A DNA stretch of 10,814 nucleotides from JBBDMW01 sp040878005 (GCA_040878005.1 JBBDMW010000063.1:1-10814), one strand, 5' to 3'. Positions 1 to 6,745 are shown, counted from the first letter of the stretch. Numbers and translations: made by a program. The notes: generated from the letters alone by a model not told the origin.

Positions 1-308
1 AAAATTGGCTCTCCGGTCTGGGTGCGCTTGTGAACGGTGTGGTTGCCGTCTGCCAGGTACAGGTTGTCTTCACTGTCAACAGTTACTGAATGCGGCCTGC
101 CGAAATCTTCGCGTGTCCCCCACGTGTTTATGAACTGGCCACCCTTGTCGAAGACCATCATTGGCCATGCGCCACGGTTGAAGATGTACACACGGTCCTG
201 CGAGTCCACGGCGACTGACGTGGCTTCGTGGAATGACATGGGGTGCGGGATAAGCGGCCACCCCACGACCGGCTCATAAATCGTATCGGCAGTCGCTGGA
301 GTCACCAT
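1..308 (-). CDS. NHL-repeat beta-propeller protein, N-terminal part (3' end outside window)
   Basis: Reading the minus strand from an ATG at 308 gives 102 codons open to the window edge, so this is the start of a longer gene. Two NHL-type blades are visible: residues ~29-64 (SVAVDSQDRVYIFNR, then a short strand ending FINTWG) and ~71-102 (RPHSVTVDSEDNLYLADG). The 'h.VD..d.lY.ad' pattern with a following G-x-W-G turn is the usual NHL blade signature, seen in peptidyl-alpha-hydroxyglycine alpha-amidating-lyase-like proteins and many secreted or cytosolic propellers. I see no signal peptide: the N-terminus (MVTPATADTIYEPVVGWPL) is not hydrophobic enough. A GGAGG ribosome binding site (317-321) lies 8 nt before the ATG. 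It follows the aldo/keto reductase gene on the same strand after 154 bp, which contains a strong hairpin. The family call is fairly sure; the function is not, because an NHL propeller can bind or catalyse many things. Confidence 0.78.
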   Translation of the reverse strand, partial: MVTPATADTIYEPVVGWPLIPHPMSFHEATSVAVDSQDRVYIFNRGAWPMMVFDKGGQFINTWGTREDFGRPHSVTVDSEDNLYLADGNHTVHKRTQTGEPI

Positions 309-327
309 TTCATCATCCTCCGGTGCG

Positions 328-372
328 CGTTGCCCCCGGAGCGCCAACCATAAGCCGGCGCTCGGGGCAACG
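328..372. repeat. Imperfect 16-bp inverted repeat (hairpin) upstream of the NHL gene
   Basis: The arms 328-345 (CGTTGCCCCCGGAGCGCC) and 357-372 (GGCGCTCGGGGCAACG) pair over 16 bp with two single-base bulges in the left arm and an 11-nt loop. It is GC-rich and would be very stable as RNA. Read on the minus strand, it ends 6 nt before the GGAGG ribosome binding site of the NHL gene. No T-run follows on either strand, so it is not a textbook intrinsic terminator. It could end transcripts from the aldo/keto reductase gene, shape the leader of the NHL gene, or be an operator. The pairing is directly visible; the role is not known. Confidence 0.6.
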
Positions 373-462
373 TAAGTCATCATTTCGGCCAGGTGGCGCG
401 AAACTTACCAGAATTTGACAGGGCCGGGCGGCCCGGGGTGGCGCCGCGCGGCAGCGAGGGTG

Positions 463-1470
463 CTACGCAACTCTATGGACGTTGGGCTTGAAGCTGGCCT
501 CGAAGAATTCCGCAACGTACTCCCCGGGAGCGATGAGCGAGTCCACTGTGGCCCTGTCTTCATCTGTTATCTCCACGTTCAACGCTCCGAGGTTGTCCTC
601 CAACTGTTCCATGGTGCGCGGGCCGATGATGGGAGCGGTGACACCCGGCTGGTGCATGACCCAGGCAAGAGCGAACTGGGCAACGGTACAACCCTTCGCG
701 TTGGCCAGCGGGCTAATCCCGTCCACGATGTCCAGCACACCTTCGGAGAATCGACGCAGCATTCCGGGCCTGGTTTCGTCGCCAAACCGGGTGCCGCTGG
801 GCGGAGCCGCGGCGCGTTCGTACTTGCCGGTGAGGCCTCCGCCCGCCAGCGGGCTCCATGGCGTTACGGCGAGGCCAAAGGTCTGGCACATGGGTATCTG
901 CTCACGCTCAATGCGGCGGTCGGCCATGTTGTACGGGGACTGGTCGGACACGAACCGGTTGAGGCCCAGTTCCTTTGATGCCCAGAGTGACTCGACTACC
1001 TGCCACGATCCGTAATTGCAGGTGCCGATGTAACGCACCTTGCCGGCTCGAACCAGGTCATCCATGGCCCGCAGCGTTTCATCTACGGCGATGTGCGCGT
1101 CCGGCCGGTGGAGCTGGTACAGGTCGATACGGTCAGTCTTGAGCCGCCGGAGGCTGGCTTCGCACTCCTGGATAATGTGCAGACGGGAGTTGCCGAGGTC
1201 GTTCGGCCCTTCGCCCATCCTCCCGTGGACCTTGGTCGCAAGGAACACAGACTCCCGTGCACCGTTACGCTGCAGGGCTTCGCCTACAACCTCTTCGCTC
1301 TTGCCTGCGTTGTACACGTTGGCCGTGTCCAGGAAGTTGATGCCTGCATCAATTGCGCTGTCTATGATTCTGTATGAGTCTTCCGGAGAAGTCCTGCCTC
1401 CGAACATCATGCAGCCAAGTCCAAGCGCGCTCACGTTCACGCCTGTGCGTCCAAAGTTCCGGTACTGCAA
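463..1470 (-). CDS. Aldo/keto reductase (NAD(P)H-dependent)
   Basis: Likely a cytosolic NAD(P)H-dependent reductase of carbonyl compounds, of the (beta/alpha)8-barrel aldo/keto reductase superfamily. The complete catalytic tetrad is visible. Numbered from the upstream TTG at 1476 it is D50 and Y55 (FLDTANVYN), K82 (ATKVHG) and H123 (LYQLHRPD). Further family marks are the N-terminal 'QYRNFGRTGVNVSALGLG' strand, the 'NRFVSDQSPYNM' stretch with its Q/Y cofactor contacts, 'TPWSPLAGGGLTGKY', and the C-terminal 'PIIGPRTMEQLEDNL', a typical cofactor-phosphate site. Length (335 aa) fits the family. Two in-frame TTG codons compete as start. I prefer 1470 because the AAGGAG site is 8 nt away, against only 2 nt for 1476, and because family members normally begin 'M-x-Y-R-x-L-G'. 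It lies 158 bp downstream of the DinB-like gene on the same strand and could be cotranscribed with it. The family is certain; the substrate cannot be predicted. Confidence 0.93.
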   Translation of the reverse strand: MQYRNFGRTGVNVSALGLGCMMFGGRTSPEDSYRIIDSAIDAGINFLDTANVYNAGKSEEVVGEALQRNGARESVFLATKVHGRMGEGPNDLGNSRLHIIQECEASLRRLKTDRIDLYQLHRPDAHIAVDETLRAMDDLVRAGKVRYIGTCNYGSWQVVESLWASKELGLNRFVSDQSPYNMADRRIEREQIPMCQTFGLAVTPWSPLAGGGLTGKYERAAAPPSGTRFGDETRPGMLRRFSEGVLDIVDGISPLANAKGCTVAQFALAWVMHQPGVTAPIIGPRTMEQLEDNLGALNVEITDEDRATVDSLIAPGEYVAEFFEASFKPNVHRVA

Positions 1471-1476
1471 TGGCAA

Positions 1477-1484
1477 CTCTCCTT
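1477..1484 (-). promoter_or_regulatory. Ribosome binding site that decides the aldo/keto reductase start
   Basis: On the minus strand AAGGAGAG occupies 1484-1477. Its GGAG core (1479-1482) is 2 nt from the TTG at 1476 but 8 nt from the in-frame TTG at 1470. The spacing supports 1470 as the real start, shortening the protein by two residues. Confidence 0.55.
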
Positions 1485-1486
1485 AT

Positions 1487-1504
1487 TGGTAATGTTAGTA
1501 ATGT
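1487..1504. repeat. Two tandem 9-mers in the leader of the aldo/keto reductase
   Basis: TGGTAATGT (1487-1495) is followed directly by TAGTAATGT (1496-1504), matching at 8 of 9 positions. The pair lies immediately before the ribosome binding site of the aldo/keto reductase on the minus strand. It is locally AT-rich in a GC-rich spacer. It may be a regulator half-site pair, or chance. Confidence 0.35.
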
Positions 1505-1628
1505 GAGACGAAAGGCAAGGGGGGCGAAGGCGCGGGCTGGGTCGCGCGTCATCGTGTGGCCGGGGCGGCCCGTACCAGAAAGCCTGACTAATGAAGGCCC
1601 CAACGAACCCGCAATACGCGTGGCAAGC

Positions 1629-2147
1629 TCAGGCTGACGTTTGCCTGTCCACGATGCCCCGCACGTACCTGGCCTGTCCGGCGTGCTGGATGTTGTCGCT
1701 GATCACGCTGACGAGCCGGACTCCAACAGTCACCGGCGGGTCGTACGAGCGGTCAATGATGCGGTCCAACTCCTGCGCGTCAACAGTGGACAGGTACTCC
1801 ATGGTGCGGTCCATGACGCTGTCGTGGTAGCCGAGCAGAGTCTCCGGGCTGTCCGGCTTCAGGGCGGCCACCTGGCTGGAAGTATGTCCGTAACCGGTGA
1901 CGTGCGGGTCCGGATCCATGCCGAACTTTGCCGCCCAACCGTCAGCAACCCACGCCTGCTCTTTGCCGGCGACCTCCGAGACGTGATCGTCCTGCACCCT
2001 GGTCAGGTGCCACACCAGCCAGGCCACGGTATTGGAGTCAGCTTCCGGCCGAAACGCAAGGCCCTGGCCGGAGATGCCTTCAACGGCACTGTGGACTGTC
2101 TGGCGAATTCTGCTGTAAGCGTCAGAAAGAATGTCCTGGACTTCCAA
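1629..2147 (-). CDS. DinB-like / DUF664-type four-helix protein
   Basis: A 172-residue protein of the DinB/YfiT-like fold. The marks are an N-terminal helix followed by 'NTVAWLVWHLTRVQDDHV' (residues 39-56, with H47 as a metal-ligand candidate) and a C-terminal helix 'SDNIQHAGQARYVRGI' (150-165, with H155). Size and the 'WHL..v.d.h' plus 'HAGQ/H' pattern match the DUF664/DinB_2 group, whose studied members are metal-dependent thiol (mycothiol or bacillithiol) S-transferases or isomerases. The third ligand, often a His four residues before the final one, is D151 here, so a classical three-His site is not evident and activity is uncertain. The start is a TTG at 2147 with a GGGAG site (2155-2159) 7 nt upstream; no in-frame ATG lies nearby. 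It is the first gene of the minus-strand block and faces the luciferase-like gene across a 308-bp divergent spacer. Fold assignment is good; function is inference. Confidence 0.85.
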   Translation of the reverse strand: MEVQDILSDAYSRIRQTVHSAVEGISGQGLAFRPEADSNTVAWLVWHLTRVQDDHVSEVAGKEQAWVADGWAAKFGMDPDPHVTGYGHTSSQVAALKPDSPETLLGYHDSVMDRTMEYLSTVDAQELDRIIDRSYDPPVTVGVRLVSVISDNIQHAGQARYVRGIVDRQTSA

Positions 2148-2455
2148 TGGTCAACTCCCGGTGTCCCGTGGTCGCATTCTGATGGCGGCGACCAGCCGAT
2201 TGGCTGATGGGCGGCGTGGGCCGTTCCGCCAAATCTCGTAGCGTAGGCTTAACGTTAGGATACACGGTTTCATGTACAGGCTCAGCCTGGAGTGAACCTG
2301 TCCACGTTCGCATCAAGTTCCCAGCGATGCCCCGTGAGGATGCAGCCAGTCTTGCCGAGCGCCGGGAGTAGCACGATCACGGACCGGATTGCCGATCAAG
2401 CCTGCCAACATTCCCTGGCCCGCTGCCTGCAAACATGAGTGAGAGGTGAATCAAC
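2148..2455. other. Divergent intergenic region between DinB-like and luciferase-like genes
   Basis: 308 bp without a credible gene. It must hold promoters for both directions, but I see no convincing -35/-10 pair. It holds three dyads: CAGCC-GATT-GGCTG (2193-2206), the 8-bp palindrome TAACGTTA (2250-2257), and a nested inverted repeat at 2266-2298. The small open frame at about 2326 (14 codons) has no ribosome binding site and is not called. Confidence 0.6.
2266..2298. repeat. Nested inverted repeat in the divergent spacer
   Basis: The inner dyad CAGGC-TCA-GCCTG (2277-2289) is enclosed by outer arms GGTT(T)CA (2266-2272) and TGAACC (2293-2298), giving about 11 pairs with an asymmetric internal loop. 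The position between two divergent genes suits an operator. The symmetry is seen directly; regulation is inference. Confidence 0.35.
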
Positions 2456-3412
2456 ATGGGAGATTTCAGGATTGGAGTGGCCGCGGGCGGCGGCAGCGGC
2501 GCTGAAGTTGTTCAGCGGATTGAGCGCCTTGAGGACCTGGGGGTCACGGCCGCGTGGCTCACGACCGCAGGCGCAGGACCGGACGGCCCAACCATTCTGA
2601 GCGCGGCCGCCGCACGTACGGAGCGCATATTGCTGGGGACTTCCATTGTTCCCACCTGGCCGCGTCACCCGGTGGTGCAGGTCCAGCAGGCGCAGGTCAT
2701 CGCGTCTCTTGCGCCGGGTCGTTTCCGGCTGGGCATCGGGCCAAGTCACAAGCGAATCATTGAGCGTGTGTATGGCATTCCGTTCGATTCGCCCATGGAA
2801 CACTTCCGCGAATACTTCGAGGTCGTCAAAACACTGCTGCAAGAGGGGCGGGTGGACTTCGACGGCGCAACTTACAAGGCGCACGCATCTATTCCTGAAG
2901 CGTTGCCCAATGTGCCTGTAATGGCATCCGCCCTGCAGCGTGGATCATATGAGTTTAGTGGTGCACATGCCGATGGAGCCATCAGCTGGATGTGCCCGCT
3001 GCCTTATCTTCGCGACGTGGCGCTCCCAGCGATGCAGGAGGGTGCGCGTGATGCGGGCCGCCAGGCGCCGCCATTGATCGCGCATATTCCTGCGACGGTA
3101 TATGCGGACGCGGATGAAGTACGGGAGTCTTCTCAACGCCAGTTTGGCAACTATGTGAGGCTGCCGTTCTACAACCGCATGTTCGCCGCTTCCGGATACC
3201 CGGAAGCTGGAGAGACGCAACAGTGGAGCGCTCGCATGGTGGATGAGATCGTGGCCTACGGCTCAGAGGAACGGGTTGCCGAACGAATCAGCGAGGCGTT
3301 CAACTGGGGAGCATCGGAGGTGCTGGTTACGATACTGGAAGTTGGCGCGGACCCGAGGGAAACGTGGGAACGGACGGCTGCATTACTTGGCAACCTCTCT
3401 GCTAGCGGATGA
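2456..3412 (+). CDS. Luciferase-like oxidoreductase, probably coenzyme F420-dependent
   Basis: A cytosolic oxidoreductase of the luciferase-like monooxygenase (LLM, COG2141) barrel family, 318 aa. The strand/loop pattern 'TERILLGTSIVPTWPRHPVV' (residues 55-74) and 'SLAPGRFRLGIGPSHK' (84-99) is the F420/FMN pocket. The 'IVPTxPRHP' and 'LGIGxSH' forms are those I recall from the F420-dependent subfamily described as TIGR03564. The region 'YGIPFDSPMEHFREYFEVVKTLL' (106-128) is the usual helix after it. The reaction would be hydride transfer between F420H2 and an organic substrate, or an FMN-type monooxygenation; sequence alone does not separate them. The start is the ATG preceded by GAGGTGA (2443-2449), an excellent match to the anti-Shine-Dalgarno, 6 nt away. 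The gene is alone on its strand, divergent from the DinB-like gene and convergent with the dehydrogenase, 53 bp apart with no obvious terminator hairpin. Family is certain, cofactor probable, substrate unknown. Confidence 0.92.
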   Translation: MGDFRIGVAAGGGSGAEVVQRIERLEDLGVTAAWLTTAGAGPDGPTILSAAAARTERILLGTSIVPTWPRHPVVQVQQAQVIASLAPGRFRLGIGPSHKRIIERVYGIPFDSPMEHFREYFEVVKTLLQEGRVDFDGATYKAHASIPEALPNVPVMASALQRGSYEFSGAHADGAISWMCPLPYLRDVALPAMQEGARDAGRQAPPLIAHIPATVYADADEVRESSQRQFGNYVRLPFYNRMFAASGYPEAGETQQWSARMVDEIVAYGSEERVAERISEAFNWGASEVLVTILEVGADPRETWERTAALLGNLSASG

Positions 3413-3465
3413 GCTTACGGCAGGGTAGGGGTTTGGGTCGTATTTGGGCAGAGTAGCGAGCCGGT

Positions 3466-4353
3466 TCAGGATGTACCTGCGCCTTGCACATGCTCCGCGA
3501 AGTACGTCCCCCAATCAGGTCGAGAGCTGTCCACGTCGGTGAACCCGTATTCTTTGGCCAGGCCCCAGCTGGTTAACGCCTTACCGGATTTCGCCATTAC
3601 ACCTGGATCAGACGCCAGTGCAGCCACGGCACGGCCAACGTAGAAGGGTGTTTCAGAAGCGATGAAATGTGGATCACGGGCGGCGCCATCTCGCCAGTTG
3701 TTCTCTGTAACGCCGAAAAGCTCAAGCATTGCCTCTGAACGCAGGAAGCCCGGAGTTAGCGCCACAGCAGCTACGTTGTATCCGCGCAACTCTTCAGACT
3801 GCGCGTATGCCAGCCGTATGGCTGAAGCCTTGGCGAGGTCATAGAAGAGACTGCCCCGGTAACCGTCCCCGGCGCCATCCGTGATCTCAATGATGAGCCC
3901 TGACCTGCGCGCTGCCATCAACGGCGCAGCGTGCCAACTGGTGATGAGGTGGGTGCTCACGGCCAACTGCTGCATGCGCAGCCCGTTTTCCAGCGAGTGC
4001 TCCCAGAACGGCTTGTCCCACTCGGTGAGCGGATCACCGCCCCAGATGTCGTTCACCAGCAGGTCCAATTGCCCGTTTTGCTCACTGGCAACACGTTCGA
4101 AGAGGGCCGCGACCTGCGCAGGATCTGTGTGGTCCACACGAACTGGGATGCCAACGCCGCCACGGGCGGTCACGATCTCAGCCGTTTCGTCGATCGTCTC
4201 AGGGCGGTTCATCGGCGATGTGCTGCCGCGGGTGCTGCGCCCTGTGACGTAGACGGTCGCGCCTGCCGCGCCAAGCTCAACGGAGATTCCGCGGCCGGCG
4301 CCGCGGGTGCCTCCTGCGACGACCGCTACTTTTCCGGTCAGTGGCTGGGTCAT
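3466..4353 (-). CDS. Short-chain dehydrogenase/reductase, DHRS1-like group
   Basis: NAD(P)-dependent oxidoreductase of the SDR superfamily, 295 aa, Rossmann fold, cytosolic. The cofactor glycine motif is GGTRGAGRGI (residues 14-23), followed by 'ATVYVTGRSTRG' (32-43), where R39 in 'TGR' suggests NADP(H). The catalytic YxxxK is Y171/K175 (FYDLAKA). Two classical positions differ: the NNAG motif reads VNDIWGG (100-106), and the position 13 before the Tyr, where the catalytic Ser usually sits, is T158 in EITDGAG. I recall the same 'VNDIWGG...EITDG...YRGSLFYDL' pattern in actinobacterial and other SDRs similar to eukaryotic DHRS1, so the changes are probably a group trait rather than decay. The ATG at 4353 has a weak AGGA site 8-9 nt upstream. 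A perfect inverted repeat begins 30 bp before the start. The substrate is not predictable. Confidence 0.92.
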   Translation of the reverse strand: MTQPLTGKVAVVAGGTRGAGRGISVELGAAGATVYVTGRSTRGSTSPMNRPETIDETAEIVTARGGVGIPVRVDHTDPAQVAALFERVASEQNGQLDLLVNDIWGGDPLTEWDKPFWEHSLENGLRMQQLAVSTHLITSWHAAPLMAARRSGLIIEITDGAGDGYRGSLFYDLAKASAIRLAYAQSEELRGYNVAAVALTPGFLRSEAMLELFGVTENNWRDGAARDPHFIASETPFYVGRAVAALASDPGVMAKSGKALTSWGLAKEYGFTDVDSSRPDWGTYFAEHVQGAGTS

Positions 4354-4382
4354 TTGGTTGGTCCTGGGTTGAAGGTTGAACA

Positions 4383-4433
4383 GCGCGCCCGGTCATTATA
4401 GATGGCCGCCTGTCCTGTAATGACCGGGCGCGC
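4383..4433. repeat. Perfect 16-bp inverted repeat with 19-nt spacer
   Basis: GCGCGCCCGGTCATTA (4383-4398) is repeated exactly in reverse complement at 4418-4433. The stem can extend by a T-G wobble, A-T and G-C, leaving a 13-nt loop. It lies between divergent genes, 30 bp upstream of the dehydrogenase ATG, where a transcription terminator would have little use. Neither flank has a T-run. Candidates are a regulator-binding dyad, a structured 5' leader of the dehydrogenase mRNA, or a dispersed palindromic repeat. Presence is certain; role unknown. Confidence 0.85.
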
Positions 4434-4567
4434 GAGGTATGGAACGTGTGGCGGGGCCGCATTTGGAGCAGGTTTGCGAATTCCTGGCGATGCCGAAATA
4501 CGTCGGAAATTATGGCATGTGCGATGGAAATAGGTGATGAATTTTGATAGTGCGGCAATAACGCTGG

Positions 4568-4596
4568 TTGACCACTCGATGAACCGGTGGTAGGCT
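4568..4596 (+). promoter_or_regulatory. Sigma70-like promoter candidate for the ABC lipoprotein gene
   Basis: TTGACC (4568-4573, 5 of 6 matches to the -35 consensus), an exact 17-bp spacer, then TAGGCT (4591-4596, 3 of 6 to the -10 consensus). Transcription would begin near 4603 and give a leader of about 108 nt before the ATG at 4711. The good -35 and ideal spacing support it; the weak -10 limits confidence. Confidence 0.4.
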
Positions 4597-4696
4597 CCGC
4601 AAACATTTCTTGCGCGGTGTTCATGATGATGGTGGACGCGTGCATTGCATCTGATGTGCAGGGCAAATCGCGGGCTGCAGTCGTGCGATGTGAGGG

Positions 4697-4703
4697 GGAG
4701 GGG
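4697..4703 (+). promoter_or_regulatory. Ribosome binding site that decides the lipoprotein start
   Basis: GGAGGGG lies 7 nt before the ATG at 4711, which opens directly into the lipoprotein signal peptide. The upstream in-frame ATG at 4645 has no comparable site. Confidence 0.75.
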
Positions 4704-4710
4704 AAGTCAG

Positions 4711-6615
4711 ATGAGAAGATTGTATTTACCGTTCGTGCTGCTGTTGGCATTCGCGTTGAGCCTGGCAGTGGCCTGTGGTGGTGATGACCCCACCCCCACG
4801 GCTGAGCCTACGCAGCCGGCCGGGGCTGATCCAACGGAGACGCCGGCCGATCCAGGCAGCACGCCTTCAACCGGCGATCCCACTTCTACGCCTCCCGCCC
4901 AGGCTGCTACAGCCACGCCTGTTGCGCAGCAGGGCGACGCTCCGGACCCACAGTCTCCTGAAGGCACGCTCGAAGTGGTTATGGACCTGGTCACTGCCTG
5001 CGGTCTTCCACGAGAGAACTGTGGTGTCATTGACCAGCACGTGCACGAGACGCTGTTCATTCCAGAGGGTGGGCTTGGGACGGAGATCGTGACTGGCTGG
5101 CTGGCGGAAGAATGGGAGGTTGCTGATGACTTCAGCAGCGCAACCATTCAGTTGAAGCAGGGTGTCCAGTTCCACGGAGGCTTCGGGGAAATGACGGCGG
5201 AGGACGTTGCCTGGAGCTTCAGCGATGTGTTGAGCGCGGAGTCCACTCATACGGCCACCAGCCGTCTCCGGCCTGTTTTCGACGACATGGAAGTGCTTGA
5301 CACCTACACGGTGCGAATTCCATTCAAGACTCCGGTTTATGAATGGAATTCGCAGTTTAACAACCAGTTTGTGGGCGCCAACCGCTTCCCTGTGGTCAGT
5401 AAGTCTGCATATGACCAGAACGGGCCCCAGTGGATGCTTGAAAACATGATAGGCACCGGGGCATACGAGGTGGTTCAGCACCGCGAAAATGAAATCCTGG
5501 GCATCCAGGCTGTAGATGATCACTACTACAAGACCGGTCAGATGGAGTTCATCAACATCCGCGAGGTCGGCGAAGCCTCCACACGGCGCGCGATGCTTGA
5601 AACCGGGCAGGCTGACGCAGGCATAGTGCCACTTCGGGAGATGCAAGACCTGCTTGAGATTGGCTTCGGCCAATCTGATGCCGGCAAGTCATCTATGAAG
5701 GCCATTTGGTACGCAGGCCAGTACTGGGAAGAGTACGACTACAACTGCCTGAACGGGCGCGAGTCCATCAATTGTGACGACATTCAGCCCGGCGAAAGCC
5801 GCGAGGTCGCCCTGGACAGGCCCGGCTATGATCCTTCCCTGCCGTGGATCGGCGAATACGGCAACGATGAGAGCATGGAGCAGGCCCGCCTTGTCCGCCA
5901 GGCCATGTCCATGGCAGTGGACCGTGACCTGATCAACGAGTTTTTGCTGGACGGCCTTGGCCGCGAGCTCCACTCCGGCGCCTTCCCAATGACTGACCCT
6001 CACTGGGATTCGAAATGGGAAATCCCGCACGACCCCAATGAGTCCGAACGCCTCCTTGACGAGGCCGGTTACCCGGCAGGGGCCGATGGCACCCGGTTCG
6101 ACGTAGAACTTTACATTGGTCCCCACGCTGGTGGCGCTGCTGGCACGAGCGGTGAAATGGCCGATGCGATCGGTGGCATGTGGGACGACATTGGGATCAG
6201 AACGGCTGTCATCAAGACGGCTTACGAGGTCTACCGCCCGGCTGCTGTAAACCGCGAGTTGAATCAACCGTGGCTGAATGCATGTGGTGGCAACGACGCT
6301 CGCGAGTCAACTCCCTGGGACTGGCCTCGTGGCCAGGTTATGACTTCGTTGTCCCGTGGCGGCTTTGGCTGCGCAATGGAGATTCCGGAGATTGCAGAGC
6401 TTTACGATCAGGCGATCTCCGAGCCGGACCCAGCGCGCCGGATAGAGATCAACAAGGAGGTCCAGGACTTCTACCACCACTGGATGCTGAACTCCGGAGT
6501 CGTAGTGGTGCCTGACCCGGTGGTGTGGAACACCAAAAAGGTTGCTGAGTGGCCCATGCGGGCGTCTGCCAGCGCAGTGTTCATATCGCCGGACTTGATC
6601 GTGCCGGCCCAGTAG
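4711..6615 (+). CDS. ABC transporter family 5 solute-binding lipoprotein
   Basis: Membrane-anchored extracytoplasmic substrate receptor of an ABC importer of the peptide/nickel/opine class (SBP_bac_5, DppA/OppA-like), 634 aa. Residues 1-21 are a signal peptide (MRRLYLPF, then a Leu/Ala core), with a lipobox-like AVAC and C22 as the lipidated residue; the -3 residue is Ala rather than the commoner Leu. Residues ~23-82 are a Thr/Pro/Ala-rich flexible linker, typical of Chloroflexota lipoproteins. The binding domain starts ~85, with the family signature 'LAEEWEVADDFSSATIQLKQG' region at ~129-149 and 'MTAEDVAWSFSDVL' soon after. Later marks are 'ARLVRQAMSMAVDRDLI' and 'ERLLDEAGYPAGADGTRF'. The C-terminal 'EIAELYDQAISEPDPARRIE' is also characteristic. 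The start is set by GGAGGGG 7 nt upstream. A terminator follows, so the gene may be transcribed apart from the permeases at 8177-10053, which are its probable partners. Ligand unknown; family 5 proteins also bind sugars, opines and metal chelates. Confidence 0.93.
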   Translation: MRRLYLPFVLLLAFALSLAVACGGDDPTPTAEPTQPAGADPTETPADPGSTPSTGDPTSTPPAQAATATPVAQQGDAPDPQSPEGTLEVVMDLVTACGLPRENCGVIDQHVHETLFIPEGGLGTEIVTGWLAEEWEVADDFSSATIQLKQGVQFHGGFGEMTAEDVAWSFSDVLSAESTHTATSRLRPVFDDMEVLDTYTVRIPFKTPVYEWNSQFNNQFVGANRFPVVSKSAYDQNGPQWMLENMIGTGAYEVVQHRENEILGIQAVDDHYYKTGQMEFINIREVGEASTRRAMLETGQADAGIVPLREMQDLLEIGFGQSDAGKSSMKAIWYAGQYWEEYDYNCLNGRESINCDDIQPGESREVALDRPGYDPSLPWIGEYGNDESMEQARLVRQAMSMAVDRDLINEFLLDGLGRELHSGAFPMTDPHWDSKWEIPHDPNESERLLDEAGYPAGADGTRFDVELYIGPHAGGAAGTSGEMADAIGGMWDDIGIRTAVIKTAYEVYRPAAVNRELNQPWLNACGGNDARESTPWDWPRGQVMTSLSRGGFGCAMEIPEIAELYDQAISEPDPARRIEINKEVQDFYHHWMLNSGVVVVPDPVVWNTKKVAEWPMRASASAVFISPDLIVPAQ

Positions 6616-6631
6616 CCTGATGCGCGATTGT

Positions 6632-6672
6632 GGGCGGCGGCGGGTATATCCCGTCCGCCGCCCAAGCTTTCA
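6632..6672 (+). terminator. Probable intrinsic terminator after the lipoprotein gene
   Basis: The left arm GGGCGGCGGCGGG (6632-6644), a 5-nt loop TATAT and the right arm 6650-6663 form 13 GC-rich pairs with one bulged T at 6654. It starts 16 nt after the lipoprotein stop. The following tail AAGCTTTC has only a short T-run, so termination may be partial or act mainly by pausing and mRNA protection. Partial read-through would set a high ratio of binding protein to downstream products, a common arrangement in ABC operons. Confidence 0.7.
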
Positions 6673-6745
6673 TGGTTGAGCAAGCGAAGCCGAGTGGCGG
6701 AAGGTTTGGGTTTCATGTGCCGCGCGGCTGCTGAAAGGACTGGCA

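Larger units (their letters stand above)
4354..4710. other. Divergent intergenic region before the ABC lipoprotein gene
   Basis: 357 bp without a supported gene. It carries the perfect 16-bp inverted repeat near the dehydrogenase side, a sigma70-like promoter candidate at 4568-4596 facing the lipoprotein gene, and a purine-rich leader ending in a strong ribosome binding site. An in-frame ATG at 4645 would extend the lipoprotein by 22 residues, but it would bury the signal peptide and is rejected. Confidence 0.65.

Noticed and set aside
415..1015. Plus-strand frames of 177-187 codons opposite the aldo/keto reductase
   Set aside because: They mirror the aldo/keto reductase, whose catalytic tetrad is intact, and their translations lack family features.
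1641..2207. 188-codon plus-strand frame opposite the DinB-like gene
   Set aside because: Antisense to a recognisable protein and with no good ribosome binding site.
2326..2370. 14-codon open frame (MPREDAASLAERRE) before the first luciferase-like gene
   Set aside because: No ribosome binding site precedes it, and such short frames are expected by chance.
4645..4710. N-terminal extension of the lipoprotein from an upstream ATG
   Set aside because: It would place 22 polar residues before the signal peptide; the strong ribosome binding site fits the ATG at 4711.
4277..4750. 157-codon minus-strand frame spanning the divergent spacer
   Set aside because: It overlaps the dehydrogenase start and the lipoprotein start, passes through the perfect inverted repeat, and shows low-complexity Arg-rich translation.
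4867..5673. Long open frame of 268 codons on the minus strand inside the solute-binding lipoprotein gene
   Set aside because: It is antisense to a gene with clear family motifs, its translation resembles no family I know, and high GC content makes such antisense frames common.
5689..6267. 192-codon minus-strand frame also antisense to the lipoprotein gene
   Set aside because: Same reason: full overlap with a well-supported gene and no recognisable motifs or start context.
6180..6515. Possible alternative gene of 111 codons within the 3' part of the lipoprotein gene
   Set aside because: Out-of-frame shadow on the same strand, with no motifs.
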